Below, piece by piece: positions 26,304-40,300 of a DNA stretch of 64,000 nucleotides (positions within the stretch are counted from its first letter, which is position 1; each line of letters begins with the position of its first letter). Origin of the DNA: Clytia hemisphaerica. Lineage: Eukaryota; Cnidaria; Hydrozoa; Leptothecata; Clytiidae. The notes under the pieces were generated by a model. The model was given only the letters and a program-made list of their open reading frames with translations, was not told where the DNA came from and ran no database searches. The position numbers were made by a program, and so were the translations under genes. The stretch spans positions 743,295 through 807,294 of the forward strand of contig CACVBU010000017.1 of NCBI GenBank assembly GCA_902728285.1, given 5' to 3'.

Positions 26304-27810
26304 TTTATTGGACATTATGCGATTTTTTAACTAAAAAAAAATCTTGTCAATCAAGAAATCACTCCTAAAAAAGACATTATCATCTTGCTCCAAAAAAATT
26401 TAAATATTTATATTACTTTTGCCAAATCAGCTGAGCAAGAAAAGCTGCTCCTTACTTTTATCCCGACGTAGAAATTATAATGTTCTTTAAATACGAAAGT
26501 ATTACCTTTTATTTTTTGTACTTGATGAATGTATTTTCGATAAATTCGGCATGAAAGTTTGATATTTTCATGAAAATCTTTTCGTTTAAATTTCAAGAAG
26601 AAAACTTCATATTTTCTTAAAATACAAACGAAGAAAAGATAGTCAATCTAGAAACATGCAATATTTACTTTTTAATGAAAAACGACAAAAGGAATTACCC
26701 ATCTTTTCGAAGCAAGAAATAATTAAAGATAATCTTTTTTCAAGAACTTAAAGAAAAATAATCTTTTCTTAAAACTGTAAGGAAAATTCGATGTTTCCGC
26801 AATTGTACGTTCGAAAATATTAAGTTTTTAAAGACAAGAAACTGGAAAGACTTATATTTCATGCAGTGTATAGCTAGCGATATACTTTCCCTTTATGGTG
26901 TTTCTGTATGACTGTCTGTGTACCTAGTCTAACCACCGTTAAATGCCTTCAAGAAGGCCTCTCCTAACTTAGAAAGCCAGAATTTGGAGCTATTTCACCA
27001 CTGGAGCGTAAGTTATTTAGGCTATCACAACTGCATGAAAAAGCTTAACGTGCGCATGTAAAGTTTAACGAGTAAACAAAACTTTTTCAGATTTTGAAAA
27101 AGATTTACCACACTGAAAAGACGTAAAAACACTCTACAGGTGAGGTAAATTATTTTGAAGACCAAAAGAAAAAGTCAACCAAGTTTGGATTCAACTTTAC
27201 ATATGCGTACATTCATCTTTTTTGTACTTTGCCGGTTGTTTTACTAAGTTAAGAAGGACTTTCTCGAGTTACGACCATATGATGGTATTTAAAGCTCAAG
27301 AATCCCTATAAACAAAGGTAGTTATCAATAAAATGACAGACAAAAATAAATTAGAGTTTGAACAAAAATATCAAATCACAAATGTACATTTGAAAACTTA
27401 AGCAAATTTCTTTAAAGATTCTGGAAAAAGAATTGAAATCATTGCTGAAGTGAACTTCTGACTAAATTACAGTAGTTAGTATTCAGTTTCAAAGACAAGA
27501 AACAAAATTTGACATACAAAACACTTTTTCTATTTCTTTTTCAATGAATCAGCTCGTCATCATCATAACCAGTCTGCCATTTTGTTTGTTTTGATTTGCA
27601 TAAGTAATATTGTAATTCGTGTTATATCATACACTGTTTTGATTTGCATTTATAACACTCGCTTCAGCTTTTCAAAGCTAAATCAAAACTAAAATTGTAA
27701 TATGTAATAATGATAATACCATATAACGTAATATGAAAATATGTATACTACCGTCCCGGAAAAAAAACGAACATTTACGGAAGACACTAACTACGGATAT
27801 GCTTACGCGA

Positions 27811-27834
27811 CAACAACAACAACAACAACAACAA
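27811..27834. repeat. (CAA)n microsatellite
   Basis: Eight CAA units in a row. Confidence 0.97.
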
Positions 27835-30800
27835 AACAATTCGCAAAGTTTTAAGATTCCAGTCCAATATCTATGCGTGAAACTATGAGTGCCTCCTCGT
27901 CGCTACGCTCCTGCGGGGGCAACTATTTGAGATGCAATCTGCGAAAAACAAAAATTGCCTTACTTTAAAAAAGAATCAGGAAATTGCGATAGAAAAAAGA
28001 AGCGCTAATATGTGTTTCTCAAATCTGAGAGGATAAAGCTCGACTATAGTTTTATATTTAAGAAATCTTAGCTTGAATAAATTTTCAATTTAATTTTGCA
28101 CCACCCTTTCACTAAATTTATACAACACTAAATGTTCAGAAAATTTAATAGGTTAAAGGATCTAGAAATTTTTCCGATCAAGTTCATTCATTCATTAATT
28201 CATTCACTTTTCCACAAAAACCAGTCATCTCACCACCATCACGTATAAGAAGATATAAATGAATCAAACGCACGAAACTTTCATTTTATAGCAGGAGAAG
28301 AAAAAAACAAATATAATCGTCCCCTTGAGGATGAAATTGACATTTCTTTTATTATGGTTTCATTGATTGTGTCTTTTTCCTGGCATGTCGTAAAAAGGGT
28401 TTTTTAAAGAGTTTTTTAGGGTGGTTCCCTACCAAAAATGCTGATTTCAAAGTTGACGTTTAACGACTACCCATAGATTGATTGAGCTTTACTTTTGGGT
28501 AATTTTTTTGGTCATTAGAGGATTTCCCTGTTCATCACAAGCAGTTATTTGTCGCATCGAAATTAAGGGAAATTTGACTAAACTCGCCGTTTGTGATCAA
28601 AGTGACTTTAAATGACTTTTCATGACTGCTGATATGTTGACTTTTGGAACAAGGCAAAACAATTGAAATATTGAGCATATTTTGTCCTTTTTTCAGCCAA
28701 AATGCAAACAAAAGACTTTAAACGTGATTTTATCCATTTTTTAGAAACTCTACATTAGATAGACCCTGGAGCATTCAAGCTATTGACTTGAAATTTTCAG
28801 GGATTGTTCATTACATATGCAAGCATGTGCTGAGTTTTTTGAAGAGTATTTGACTGTAGGAAAATTTGCTATGATGTTTTCAAGGTAGCCTGACCCCCTC
28901 GAATTTTGAAAAATTAGGTTTTTTGGCCATAGCTCAAGCTCACTTTTGATTTCAAAGTTAAAAACTGAGAACAAAGACCAGGACATATGTAAACAACATG
29001 GATAATTTTATGGTTAAAGCTTTTGTAATTTTTGAGATTTTTTGTGTAAGGATATATGAGTTTTTCGGCCCATTTTTGATGAAAAAGGCCAATAAACTTT
29101 CAAAAAATTGATGAAAGTAACCAAACTTGACCTTTTTTTTCTCTTTTTTATTATATTATAGTAGGGGATTACCAAAAAAACAATCCATCACTTACTTTAA
29201 TTTATTCTATAGGAGCCAATTCAAAGTACAGATACTTAGTTATTTTACACAGTTATGCAATTTCGAGCTACGCAAATATGTGATAAAATTCTGCACTCAA
29301 GGTGTGGCGTTTTTTTTTTTATTTATTGAAATTTAATTTTGAACTTGGCACAAAAGGGAAATTCACCGGGGTGTTTTGAATCCACAATCGATTTGTATGT
29401 GCTCTAAAGTAGGTTCGAAGGGTAGAGTTGTAACTCTGAGTTTTAACGCTAGACTTAAGACTTCTGACGATCCAAAAGTTCAAAAATGGTCTAGTAGGGC
29501 TTGAAATATAGCCTAGAAACCAATAAATCCCTCCCAGATCGAAATAATCGATGAAATCAAGTTGAAGGCCTAAAAATTGACATTGCTCGAACTTCAATCT
29601 TCGAAAAATGGTAATTAGCCAAAGTGCCAATATATTATGGCACTGATTGTAGATTTCAAATGGCAAAGTTGAATAGTTAAAATATATTTGAAATTTGGGG
29701 GGCAGGGAGATACTTAGGCAAGGGTTCCTTTTTCACACCCTCGAAATCCTCTCAAAGGGGTACAAAAACACACCCCTGTCTCACAGCCCCAGTGAAACTT
29801 TTTCTTACAGCGGGGATAAAAATTTCGATTGAATGGGGATAAAAGTTCTATTGTCCCAAGTTTAAAAAATCCAGTGGGCTGATTTTGGAGTGCAATTTCT
29901 AAACAATGAACTTCGAATGACGATGAAATCAAAATTTCTCAGTGGGTCTGCAATTCTAGAGTATTTTTCCCCCGGGTACAAAATATTTGCCAAATTTTTC
30001 AGTGAAGCTGTGACACATGGATGCAGAAACCATTAAAAAACCTCTGCAAGGGTCAAAAATTCGGTAAGGCTTGCAAAATCCACAGAATCGTCCTATCGTT
30101 TCTCGGTTTTAGTCCATTTAGTTGGGCAAAGGGTCCGATGGTCGAAAGTCAGACGGCGTATACCTCCAGGTTTAATACCTATTCAATTCTGTGATTCACG
30201 GGCAGCCTTTCAATCAGTTTTCTTCGATCAAACTTCTCGGACTTATCCTCAATCGAACTTCTCCAACTAATCGAACTTCTCAAACTATTCAAAAATGTTT
30301 GAAAATTTCCAAAAAGTTCAAGTAAAGGAATTACTCGAACTTCACTTGTTTGAGTAAGTTCGATTAGCTTGATTCTGGAATTGTTCGAGTAATGGGGTCT
30401 GGCTCATTTTGGGAAAAGTCTCCCTAAGAGTCTCAAAAATGCGCCAATTTTATTACTCTCTAAGTGTCGATATGGGTCTGTAAGAAGGGGATGTTTTCAT
30501 GTTTTCAAAGTTTGAGCAAAACTTTGGAAAGACTGAAGGTTTTTTCCCTTAAGATATATTAAAAACTTCAAGAAAATACACTGTAAAGGTTGCTTTTCTG
30601 AGTACTATAAGGTCCAATTCGGGAAGTCTTATAAACGAAAGCCCTCGTCAAGGTATAGTCTTAGATGGGGGTGGGGGTGGGTAAAAGAATTTTCAGGGAC
30701 GCTCTGTTGGCCAGCATACCGTTTCTAACTCTTTGAGTCCCATTCAGAGTCTTTTTTTCACCGTTAATTGTCCCACACAGTGTCAAATCTGAGTCCCAGA

Positions 30801-31303
30801 TCCGATTCAGGGTCCCTTTAAGACAGTAAAGATAAAATGAAAATACAACTGCTTCGAATCAATTACAAAATCGAGAAATGGGAATGAAAAGCATAACAAC
30901 AGTGTGTCTCTGAATGCTCGAGGCGGGGCTTTTTACGTTCAAAGGGCGTAAGACGGGTGTCAGCAGGTGGCAAAATTTAACTTTTACTCAAAGCCTTCCT
31001 TTAATCCCTAGAAGGGCTCCTTTTATAAGTCCCGCGTAGGGTTTAATTTTCGAACCTCAGCAGAAGTCTTGGCATTAATTGCTTATAGTTTTTCATCTAT
31101 TTAGTTTTAAAAATGTGATTACAAATAAACAATATATACCAATATACGAAGGAAAAATAATTCTCCAGAGACTTGATATTACTGAAAATAAACAAACTCT
31201 ATTTTATGTTTTCGCAATCAAAGATTATACACCGAGCCTAACCTGTGATCGGGGAAACTGTAGAAAGGATTAAAGGTATCAGTGCCTCAAGCGTGGAACT
31301 TAC
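27835..31303. other. Possible intron 7; decayed repeats only
   Basis: If the ankyrin exon belongs to the helicase gene this is part of a 10 kb intron. 29700-30490 contains decayed CCAGTGGG and ACACCCCTGTCTCACAG words of the ACACCCC MITE family. 30222-30390 has repeated TCGAACTTCTC motifs. No exon with good borders was recognised. Confidence 0.4.
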
Positions 31304-31380
31304 CATCAAAATCGAGGGTAGTTCCACCATCATCATCATTTAAGGTCACACTTTTCATGGTTTTGCCGTCCCATTTGTTG
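31304..31380 (-). CDS. Exon 7: small 25-codon exon
   Basis: A 77-nt exon with a good acceptor (gttttcgaaacag) and donor (TTTGATG|gtaagttcc). It carries exactly the one base needed to complete the exon 6 codon and leaves one base. The reading NKWDGKTMKSVTLNDDDGG then TTLDFD is open. The other two frames were not analysed in detail. It is acidic, with no recognised domain. The next exon must start with two bases. The ankyrin exon at 21269 satisfies this (G|AT gives Asp), but lies 10 kb away. Confidence 0.62.
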
Positions 31381-34300
31381 CTGTTTCGAAAACAAGTATT
31401 TACATAAGTATTAATTGAAATATTTACTGAGAAATCAACTCATAAAAATTCACATTGAATCGATGAGATTTGGAATAAAATTTTAGATGCTTACACTCTA
31501 ATTAGACTTATATGTTTTTTATAAGATCACTATAGACTGATTCGAAATCCAGTTAGGCACTATCTTCAAACAAATCTCAAGCAAGCTGCCTGTTCCTAAC
31601 TGACATAATTTTCACCCAAGCAATAAAAACAGACAAAAAAATGTGTAGGTCCAAATGGGAACACTAAAAGCCTTGGAGCTAAGCAAGGTGTTATCAAATC
31701 ATCCTGTACATATTTCGTGAGTGAAAACGACGTCACACGGAATCGGTTTATATATAAGAATACTGTTGAAGAAATACTTCAAAGTATTACAACTCTTAAA
31801 AAAATGTAAAACCTTTTTCGTTTTCAGATATACAAATATTTCATACATGAAATTATTGTATAAAAAGTTATTATATGGAGGCCTCCCCCGGTCACCTTTC
31901 AAATCACGCAATCACACAAAAAAAATCCAAATCACGTTATCACGATTTAAATTTCCATTCTATCACGATCACGTTGATCACGTTAGTTGCCCCGATCACG
32001 CAATCACCCACTTAAAAATCTTAAATCACCAAGGAAATCACGAACTTTAAAAACACCAATCATGTTTTCATAAAAACCGCTGGGGACTCTTTAAACGATC
32101 TTCAATCCTCCCAAATTCAGAAATTCGAAGTGTACTTACACTGTCAGTGAGCTTTGACTCCCGTTAGAAATGAGTTTCCTTAATAAAAAGAATTGGATAA
32201 AATGAACAATGTAAGAATGGTAACATAGTGTTATAGGGTAATGATAACATAGTGTTATATTTGAATATAATATGTTGAAAGTCTGAAGTAATTTGGATTA
32301 AAAGTTATGAGTATTTACAGTTACAGGATTTTAGCCAGGTTTTATGACATATGTTAACAATGAAAGCTTACAACTTGACCTGTCGGATATTTTGATTTAA
32401 GATTTGGTAGACTTGTGCATCATAAGATTTTGCAAAAAGTCGGAAAGTTTTATGTAGAGATTTCTTGGCGTAAATGATGCCAAAGTGGCGTAAACCCTGG
32501 TAAAAAAGGGGTTAAAACCGTTCCGTTCAAAATGTGTGATACGGTTGGTATTAATAAAACAGTACCTAAAAGCTTATACTTACCTGATGCTCTCCTGTAG
32601 TTGTTCATTATCCTGCGTGAGTTTTTTAATCTCTTCAAACCGCTTGCGATCTTCATCAGTAAGTGCTAAAGTTTCAAGATGCTCGATTTCACCGCCATTT
32701 CCTTGCAGTTCAACAGATGTCGTAGCTTCGTCAACTTTTGTTACTTTTACTATCGTCTTGTGGATTAGTTTTTGATTGTCAAATTTTTGAAATGCGTTTT
32801 GTATTGTTGTTTGTGGAGATTGTTTATTCATTTTAGGAAGTACCAGCATATCCAAGTCAGCAATGGTGCGAGTTATCATCTCCACTAAAAGGTTTGGCCC
32901 AATAACATCTTCTTCATCAACTATAATTATTGAATGTGAAACTTCTAAACCACGAAGAGTTCGATAGTCTGAGATTAAAACATTATCGGTATTTTCCAAG
33001 TTTTTGACAAGATCAATTTTTAACTTTTGAAGAGGAACGTCGATGTCTAAATATGGCGCGAATACAACTGGTTTTCTGGTCTTGCTCTTCAGTAAGGCAG
33101 CTTCAGTCATTCTGACCTCTTGAATGTTGTTGCATATTAAAGCAACGCCTTCTTCGTTGCGTGACTCTAAACATTGACGTATGATTATGGAAAGCGTAGT
33201 AATTGCATCGACTGAATCAAAAGTGAAATTTTCATCGAGGTAAAAAAGTCTTGGTAAAATTTCGCTCGGAAAATCATGACCACAATCTGCATCAACGAAT
33301 TTCACTGACGTATTGAGTTTTTTCACTACTTCGTATGACCCATCATCGCCAGTTGTCTTTAAGATTTTCTCTGGATCATGGAGGTAGTTTAAATGCGAAG
33401 ATTTCGGTTCTTCAAAACCAACTAAAATGAAATGGTGAGATATTAAGTTGCCTAAACCAAAAAACCACAGCTTTTTCCTTGACACCGTCATTAATCGAAA
33501 AATCTTGTGTTGCGAGGGAGATAGGCTTGATATTAAAGTACATTGAACTTTAGTGGCAGGTCCCCATTGAAAACCTCTTTGAAGTGAACTTCATTTAATA
33601 TTTGTTTTGAATCCCTTTTTAGAAAATAGACCTGCATGTGTAGCCTATCCTTGTTAGATACACGTTGTTACAAATAAATTCTTAGGTAAAAAAAATCTAA
33701 ATACTTAAGGATCGTTTAAGGATCATTATTAACCTCCATTAACTTCCATTTTTAAAATAAATTAATTTGGAACCTGGATTTAGGTTTTTTGAAGGTTCTT
33801 GAGGTTCGTCATCAATCAATTGAATGTGTGTTGAATCTTTTACCGTCACCACATTTCCAGGGAACATACCACGTTTTCCGTTTACTTCTCCTTCCAACCA
33901 GCCATCATTTTCCTTGCCAACATTAGAAACAATATCGCCGACTTTTAAGTTCAATTCATCGCTCATCATATTTGCAGTATAATCAGAAACCACTTCGAAC
34001 GTAACTAAGAAATAAGATTGAATAGTTTATATTGGGTCAATTAATTTTTCAACTCAATCAAAACTTTGGCATGTTTTACGTTTTCTGTTTGAGTTTTGAA
34101 AATAGTGGTTTTTGGCAAATTGCTCATCTCAATTCTTCATAAAAAACAGACATAATTTTTAATACACCAATTTAGAGAATTTTTCCGAAAAATTTTAAAT
34201 AGCTCAAATCTTTGTGGACATTTAAAAAAAAAGATATCACTTTATCAACGTCTTATAATGTCATTTTTGTAATTGAATTCTTAATTACTCCATGGATTTA

Positions 34301-37300
34301 TTATAGGGTTATAGAGACTATCGATATAGATCAGATGAAACGGTGGAGAGTGAAGTATTTTCTTTCCATTCTTTCACAAAAAAATCCATATACAGGCTTT
34401 TTCCGCAAAGAACAACTGTCATGGCTGCTCGAAGGACTTTGATTTTGAAAAATGATTAATACTCTTTTTCTAAAAAGTTCCCATTCAGCTAGTGTAAAAG
34501 CACCCTTTATTTTTAAAAGTGTTAAGGAACCTGAGTAGTTTTTAACTATGGTCAGAGCCCCATTTTACTTATTTACGCAGAAACGTTTACTCATTCACGT
34601 ATTCACACTTTCTTTACCAATCTAAGGTTTTTTTTAACAATTTGATGACCTTATCTTCACGTGCTCCGCCCTTTAAAGATCCCTTCATAGAGAAACACTT
34701 TTACTGGAAATGCGGAGGCTGTCCTTGGCGTACCTTCCACAAGTGCAAAAGAATTCATGTATACGAACTCAAGTGACCGTCCGGCTTCTCTAAAGATAAG
34801 ATCTACTTCCTACATGACCCTTTCCAATACTTACTATGTTTACGGTAGAATTGCTAGTTTTTCTCTTAAAATATTTTCAAACCTATATCATTGATTTAAA
34901 GAAAGAATTTTTTCTCACCTTGATTTAGGCTTTCTAAAGATTCTTGCGATTGGTCAACAACCAATTCGACGTAGTTAGATGGGAACATTCCTTCTTGATC
35001 ACCTTGCCTTCCCTTCCACCACCCATCATCAATTTCTTCGACCACTTCTACAAAGTCACCGACACTCAACGCAAGCACATTTTCGTAGACCGGTTTGTAG
35101 TCGTATAGAACACGCACTATTTTCTTTTTCAGTTGCTTTGGTTTATTTTTGTTCACATTGAAAGGCGCTCCTTCCGAGTTTGCGCTTGATTGAAAGTTCG
35201 TTGGTTCCTTTGGTGCTACTTCTACAAAGTCGACAGGAAAAAGGCCACGTTTGCCATTTACCTCACCTTCCATCCAGCCATCGAATTTTTCTCGAATACC
35301 AGTAATGATATCACCAACCTTTATGTTTAGTTCATCACACTCCTCTGCTTCATAATCAAAAATCACTTTTGCGATATCTAAGAAATTAAATTGAAATACA
35401 TACAATTCAATACTTAAATGGTAAAATGATCTTATAGCATTCAGACCATTGAGTAGAAAACAAAGATAAAAAATAAGTGTTTTCCTTGTGTATAACCTTC
35501 CTCGATTGGGGGACGTTTTTAGTAAATTTATTGGTTGCCGTTCTTGGTTGTTACAATAAGATCCATAAAGCCTTTTTTGTTTGTAATTGCCCTAAATCAG
35601 AAGGTTGTTCTGCACATACTGCAGCTTGCAGCCCTAGTTATCCTAGTTGGTTGCTTTGACGAGAGTAAACCGTCTAAAATGGTCTTTCTTTCACCATTTC
35701 GTGAATATCTTTTAAAATGCTCTCCTCTGAAAAGGTCTGCGAAGCCATAAAATTCAAAGCAAGATATTCTATATTTATGGTATGATGATTTCAAAGGAAA
35801 ATGAAGGATAAATCACCTTTGTCATTGTCTTCTTCTTCTTTCTTCTTCATCTCCAGTGGAATCGAATACGACGTGCTTTCAATCTCTTTCTCAAGGATCT
35901 CCTTCAAATCATGAAGAGTTCTTGACATCCTCATAGTCTTCGTTAACTTTAGTAATGTCATGCCGGTGCTTTCAATGTCTATCTCTGACGATTTTTCAGT
36001 TCGATCTCTTTGGACGATCTCTCTTTTCTTTTCAACGCTCTGTAAGCTGAAAACCACTGTATTGTCCTTAAAGTCTGCATTCAGACGTCGAGAAAGCTCT
36101 TTAGAGTATTCAGAGACGAACATCTCACAAGGTATCTCGTCAACGAAAAAGTGAACCTTTTTCTCAGGGTGTTTATTCATAATATGTAACAGCACATCTC
36201 CGATATTTCTTTTCGGGGTCGATGAAAGGTTGAAAACGTCAGACACTGGAAACTCAGCACCAGCAAGGGCATCGGTAAGTGACATCGCCTTCAAGTTGAG
36301 GCAATGGTCATCGGGAACCTTTTCTTCCCTGGATATTAACTTGAAGCTCTCTCTTATTTTTCCGTCCAGCGCACTGAACGGATCATAAGAGAGAAATATA
36401 ATAACGTTTTTAGGGTCTTTCTCTTTCAATATGGATCGGATCATTTCTATTAAAAGCACTGTTTTTCCACTTCCAAAACAAGCTTTGATTAACTTATGCT
36501 TTGCAGGGTTTGTTATACACTCAATTTGTTCTCCGTTTAAAAGAATAGTCTTAACTTGGACTGTATCATTCTCACAGACGCGTGGAAGAAATTGAGTTGT
36601 TTGCGCCATCACAGTCATTAATGTGCCACACAACGTGTGAAATAAATCAATATTCGATTGAAAGTCTTTCGAACGGATTGTATTGAAATCAGATCTTATA
36701 GTTTTGAAAAGATTATCGATCCATTGTTCGGAGTTATTTTCCTGGAGCTCTTGTTTGGTGATGAACAATGTTTCACTTTCTTTTGGAATGTTCAAGTGCA
36801 TCAAATGTTCCAGATCTTTCATTTCTTTATCAGGGAAAACAAGTGTTCCTGTAATACTCAGATATTCTGCGCAAAACAATTCAAAACTTGCGAAATAGAT
36901 TGTTTTTAAAATGTTATTAAGAGCTTTAAGACTTTCTGTCAGTTTCGATATATCATCAATTACAACGAAAACGCAGACACAGCTTTTGTCAGGGTGAACC
37001 AGTAATACAGAGTTTTTGTAGTAATCTTTGTTGACGAGATCAACTATTTTATCAAACTGTTGAGAACCTACACCTAAGAGGTTAAGGTGATCTTCTGGGT
37101 TATACCCGGATAAGATGAGGTGATTTCCATGGCGCTGCGAGAGTACCCCGTTTAGTAACTCGATAAAGAGAGATGTGCTAGTCTTTTGTAGATAATACGT
37201 TGGTGGGAATGTCTTAACTGATCGATGGTCAATGTAATATTTTGTTGCCCTTTCGTAAAAACTTTCAATAGACTTTGCAACTGAAGGTCCTGTGGTAATC

Positions 37301-40300
37301 GCTTTGCATTTATCGGTTGGTTTGACCCCTTTGTCAAGTTCAAATTGGTGAACATTGTTCTCCATTCCATCGTTATGTGCAAACAAAAGTGTTCGACCTT
37401 CTTTTCCAATTTGACATCGAGAAAATACACCATCTGTAAAAAGATAAATATTTTATTTTGAATGAGGATGATATGCAGTTGAAGCTCTGACATCTGAATA
37501 TATTTGGATATAGGGGATGCTAATCGTGCACAAAATTCCTATCCAAGATTTACCCAAACTTCGGGATAACCTGTTTCAATTTTCTTAACATGGTTTAGAA
37601 ATCCAATAGTTGCATTAGCCTCTAACCATTCAAATTTCAATAGAAATTTAATTGAATTTAAAGATCTCTATATAAAACATACTAATCAAGTTTCTAAAAC
37701 TCGAAAACACAGACGGAGATAAATTTCGGACGGCAATTTTACACACGGTATGCAACCTCTGTATTAAAATATCAGAATTTTATCGAATGAGACTATTTTC
37801 TCTTCTGGTAAAAGTTGAAAATGTAAAACGCCGCTTTCGAATGAAATCCTGACTTAATGCCGCAAGAAATGTGAATACGAAATCAATCTCAATTTGACAT
37901 TCTTTATGGTTCATTATAACAGCCACAAGTAGTCACAATGTCATCCCATAGCTTGAAATTTTCCATTCCCGCTCCCCAAAACTAAACTCTTTTCCCCATT
38001 CCCATCAAAGATAAAAATCATAATTGATAAATTTCCAGGCACGTATGAATTCTCAAAGGTTTGTTTTAAAACTAAAATGGGAAGATGAAAAGGGTTAGAA
38101 TTCAAGCTTTGATATTGCTATTCCGAAGTCTTCAAATATTTAGATTCCCATTTAGATATGTAAGGGGGATTTCAATGTTTACAGTGAAACAGTATCGGCC
38201 TTTTTTCTGTCCGTTATTTCGTTAGTTTAAGAAAAAACATTTGACACCGGTTTGAAATGTTACCGGTTACGGTAAATTGCCTAAAAATTCTTCGGTATTT
38301 CGGTACTTACTCGTAAAACTTCGATATTTCGGTAACTTTAAAATCTTTCCGAACAGTTTTCTTCATAAAGTGACTTCCAAAAATCGCCTGCGGCGCTAAA
38401 CTTTCTTAAATTTTAGAAAACTACACCCAGTTTCGACAAAGTATGTATACACCACTTTAGCTCCCAAACAGTAGCATGGTGACATGGGATCAGAAACAGC
38501 TCCACCTCTAGTCAGTCTAGTGGCAATTTTTTTGTGCGGTTATAGTCCATCTACTATCCTTTATACTAGCCATAACTTTCATTAAGGTGCCACCGCAGCA
38601 AAACGAACACATAGAGTTGAATTTGCGTTCAAAAGGAATGATCTTAGCCCTACAGTAATTTTTGTTAAAAGTGACCTCTCACCTGAGACAAAATTCTTTC
38701 AAATGCTGACAAATGTGTCAAGGGAGTGATTTACAGTCTATTTAGAGTGACATCCGTGCCTTGTCTTACACGTTTTTTATAAGAACAATTTCATAAGAAT
38801 ACGAGGCTGAAATTTGGCCAAAACCTAAGAACAATTTAAGAAGAATCTGAACCTCAGATTTCAGAAGTTACTGAGAAGTACATGTTTCCATTTTAATTAA
38901 TATTAAAATAAAATCGCCAAAAAGGTGACTGATTGGTTATCTGTCGTTTCTGAGTGTAACATAAATACTTCAACGAAGGAAGTATCCGAGAGTTTGGATG
39001 AAATTGAGTTAGACGAGGATGCGGAGATTGTGAGTTTCGATGTTGTCTCGTTATACACCAACGTGCCCGTAGATGACGCCATCCAAGTTTGTTCGGATCT
39101 ATTGTATGATGGTGATTACCCAAAACCTCCAGTAGATAAACAAACTTTTATTGAACTTTTAACGATCTGTAGTAAGGACGTAATAATGTTGACGGATGAT
39201 GGCTTCTACCGCCAAACCGACGGCCTCGCTATGGGAAGCCCTCCAGCTCCAATGTTAGCAAATGGCTGGATGAGCACCTTCGAAACAAAAATCAGTGAAG
39301 GCGCTAAGATCTACAATCGTTATCTTACGCGATATTGCAAAATCTAAAATTGATGAAACCTTAACAAATTTGAATGGTTTAAACAATAACCTAAAGTTCA
39401 CGATAGAGAGAGAAAACGAGAATTCTATACCTTTTCTTGACATGAGAATAATCCGTAAAGGTAAAAAGCTAGTCTCTACTTGGTACACAAAGCCAACTGA
39501 TACGGGTTTAATTATGAACTTTTATGCTCTTGCGCCATTACAGTACAAACGGTCAACTTTAATAGGGATGGTATATAGAATTCACAGAGCTTGTAGTACA
39601 TCTGAAAATCTCGATGAAAGTCTCAATCGTGCGAGAAAAATCTTAAAACGGAACCAGTATCCAGAGAAATTTGTTGAATCAGTCATTACAGTTACCTTAG
39701 CAAAAATCAATAGTGTCTCGAATGAACCTGAGGAAAATGAGGTTGAGGATCAGGAAGAAAAGAAAAAGTTCTTCATTGAATACAGAGGAAAGATTTCAGA
39801 ACAGTTCCAGAAATCACTCTATAGATTGAAGGCACCGTGTAAGATAATTTTTAAAATCAGAAAATTAAAAACAGTGCTACCATCTTTGAAGTGTCCGATC
39901 GAAAAATCCTTTAGGAGTTGGATCGTTTATAAAATTAAATGTTCACGATGTCAGTCGTGCTATGTTGGCTTTACTTGTCGACATTTGACCACACGAATAA
40001 AGGAACATTGTTCACCAAGGGCACCTGTCTCGATTCACATGAATGCTTGCGCACGGGAACTGTCTATCGACGATGTCGAGATAATTGCATCCAGAGGCGT
40101 ATTTAGGGTAGGTCAAGTAGGTCAAGTGACATAGTTCCGAGAAATTGAAAAACATGAAAAATTGTGAAACAGGCAATCTTATTCCTCTTAGTGATACACA
40201 GTCCCCTTCAGATGCCATGTCTTGTATCAACTTTATCAATTTTATGCGTGCGGCAGTTAAAACTAACTAAACTAGACTGAAATTTATCTCCGCAGTATTA

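Noticed and set aside
29319..29666. 115-codon minus-strand ORF as a further exon of the helicase gene
   Set aside because: No acceptor/donor pair of the needed phase and no recognisable domain.
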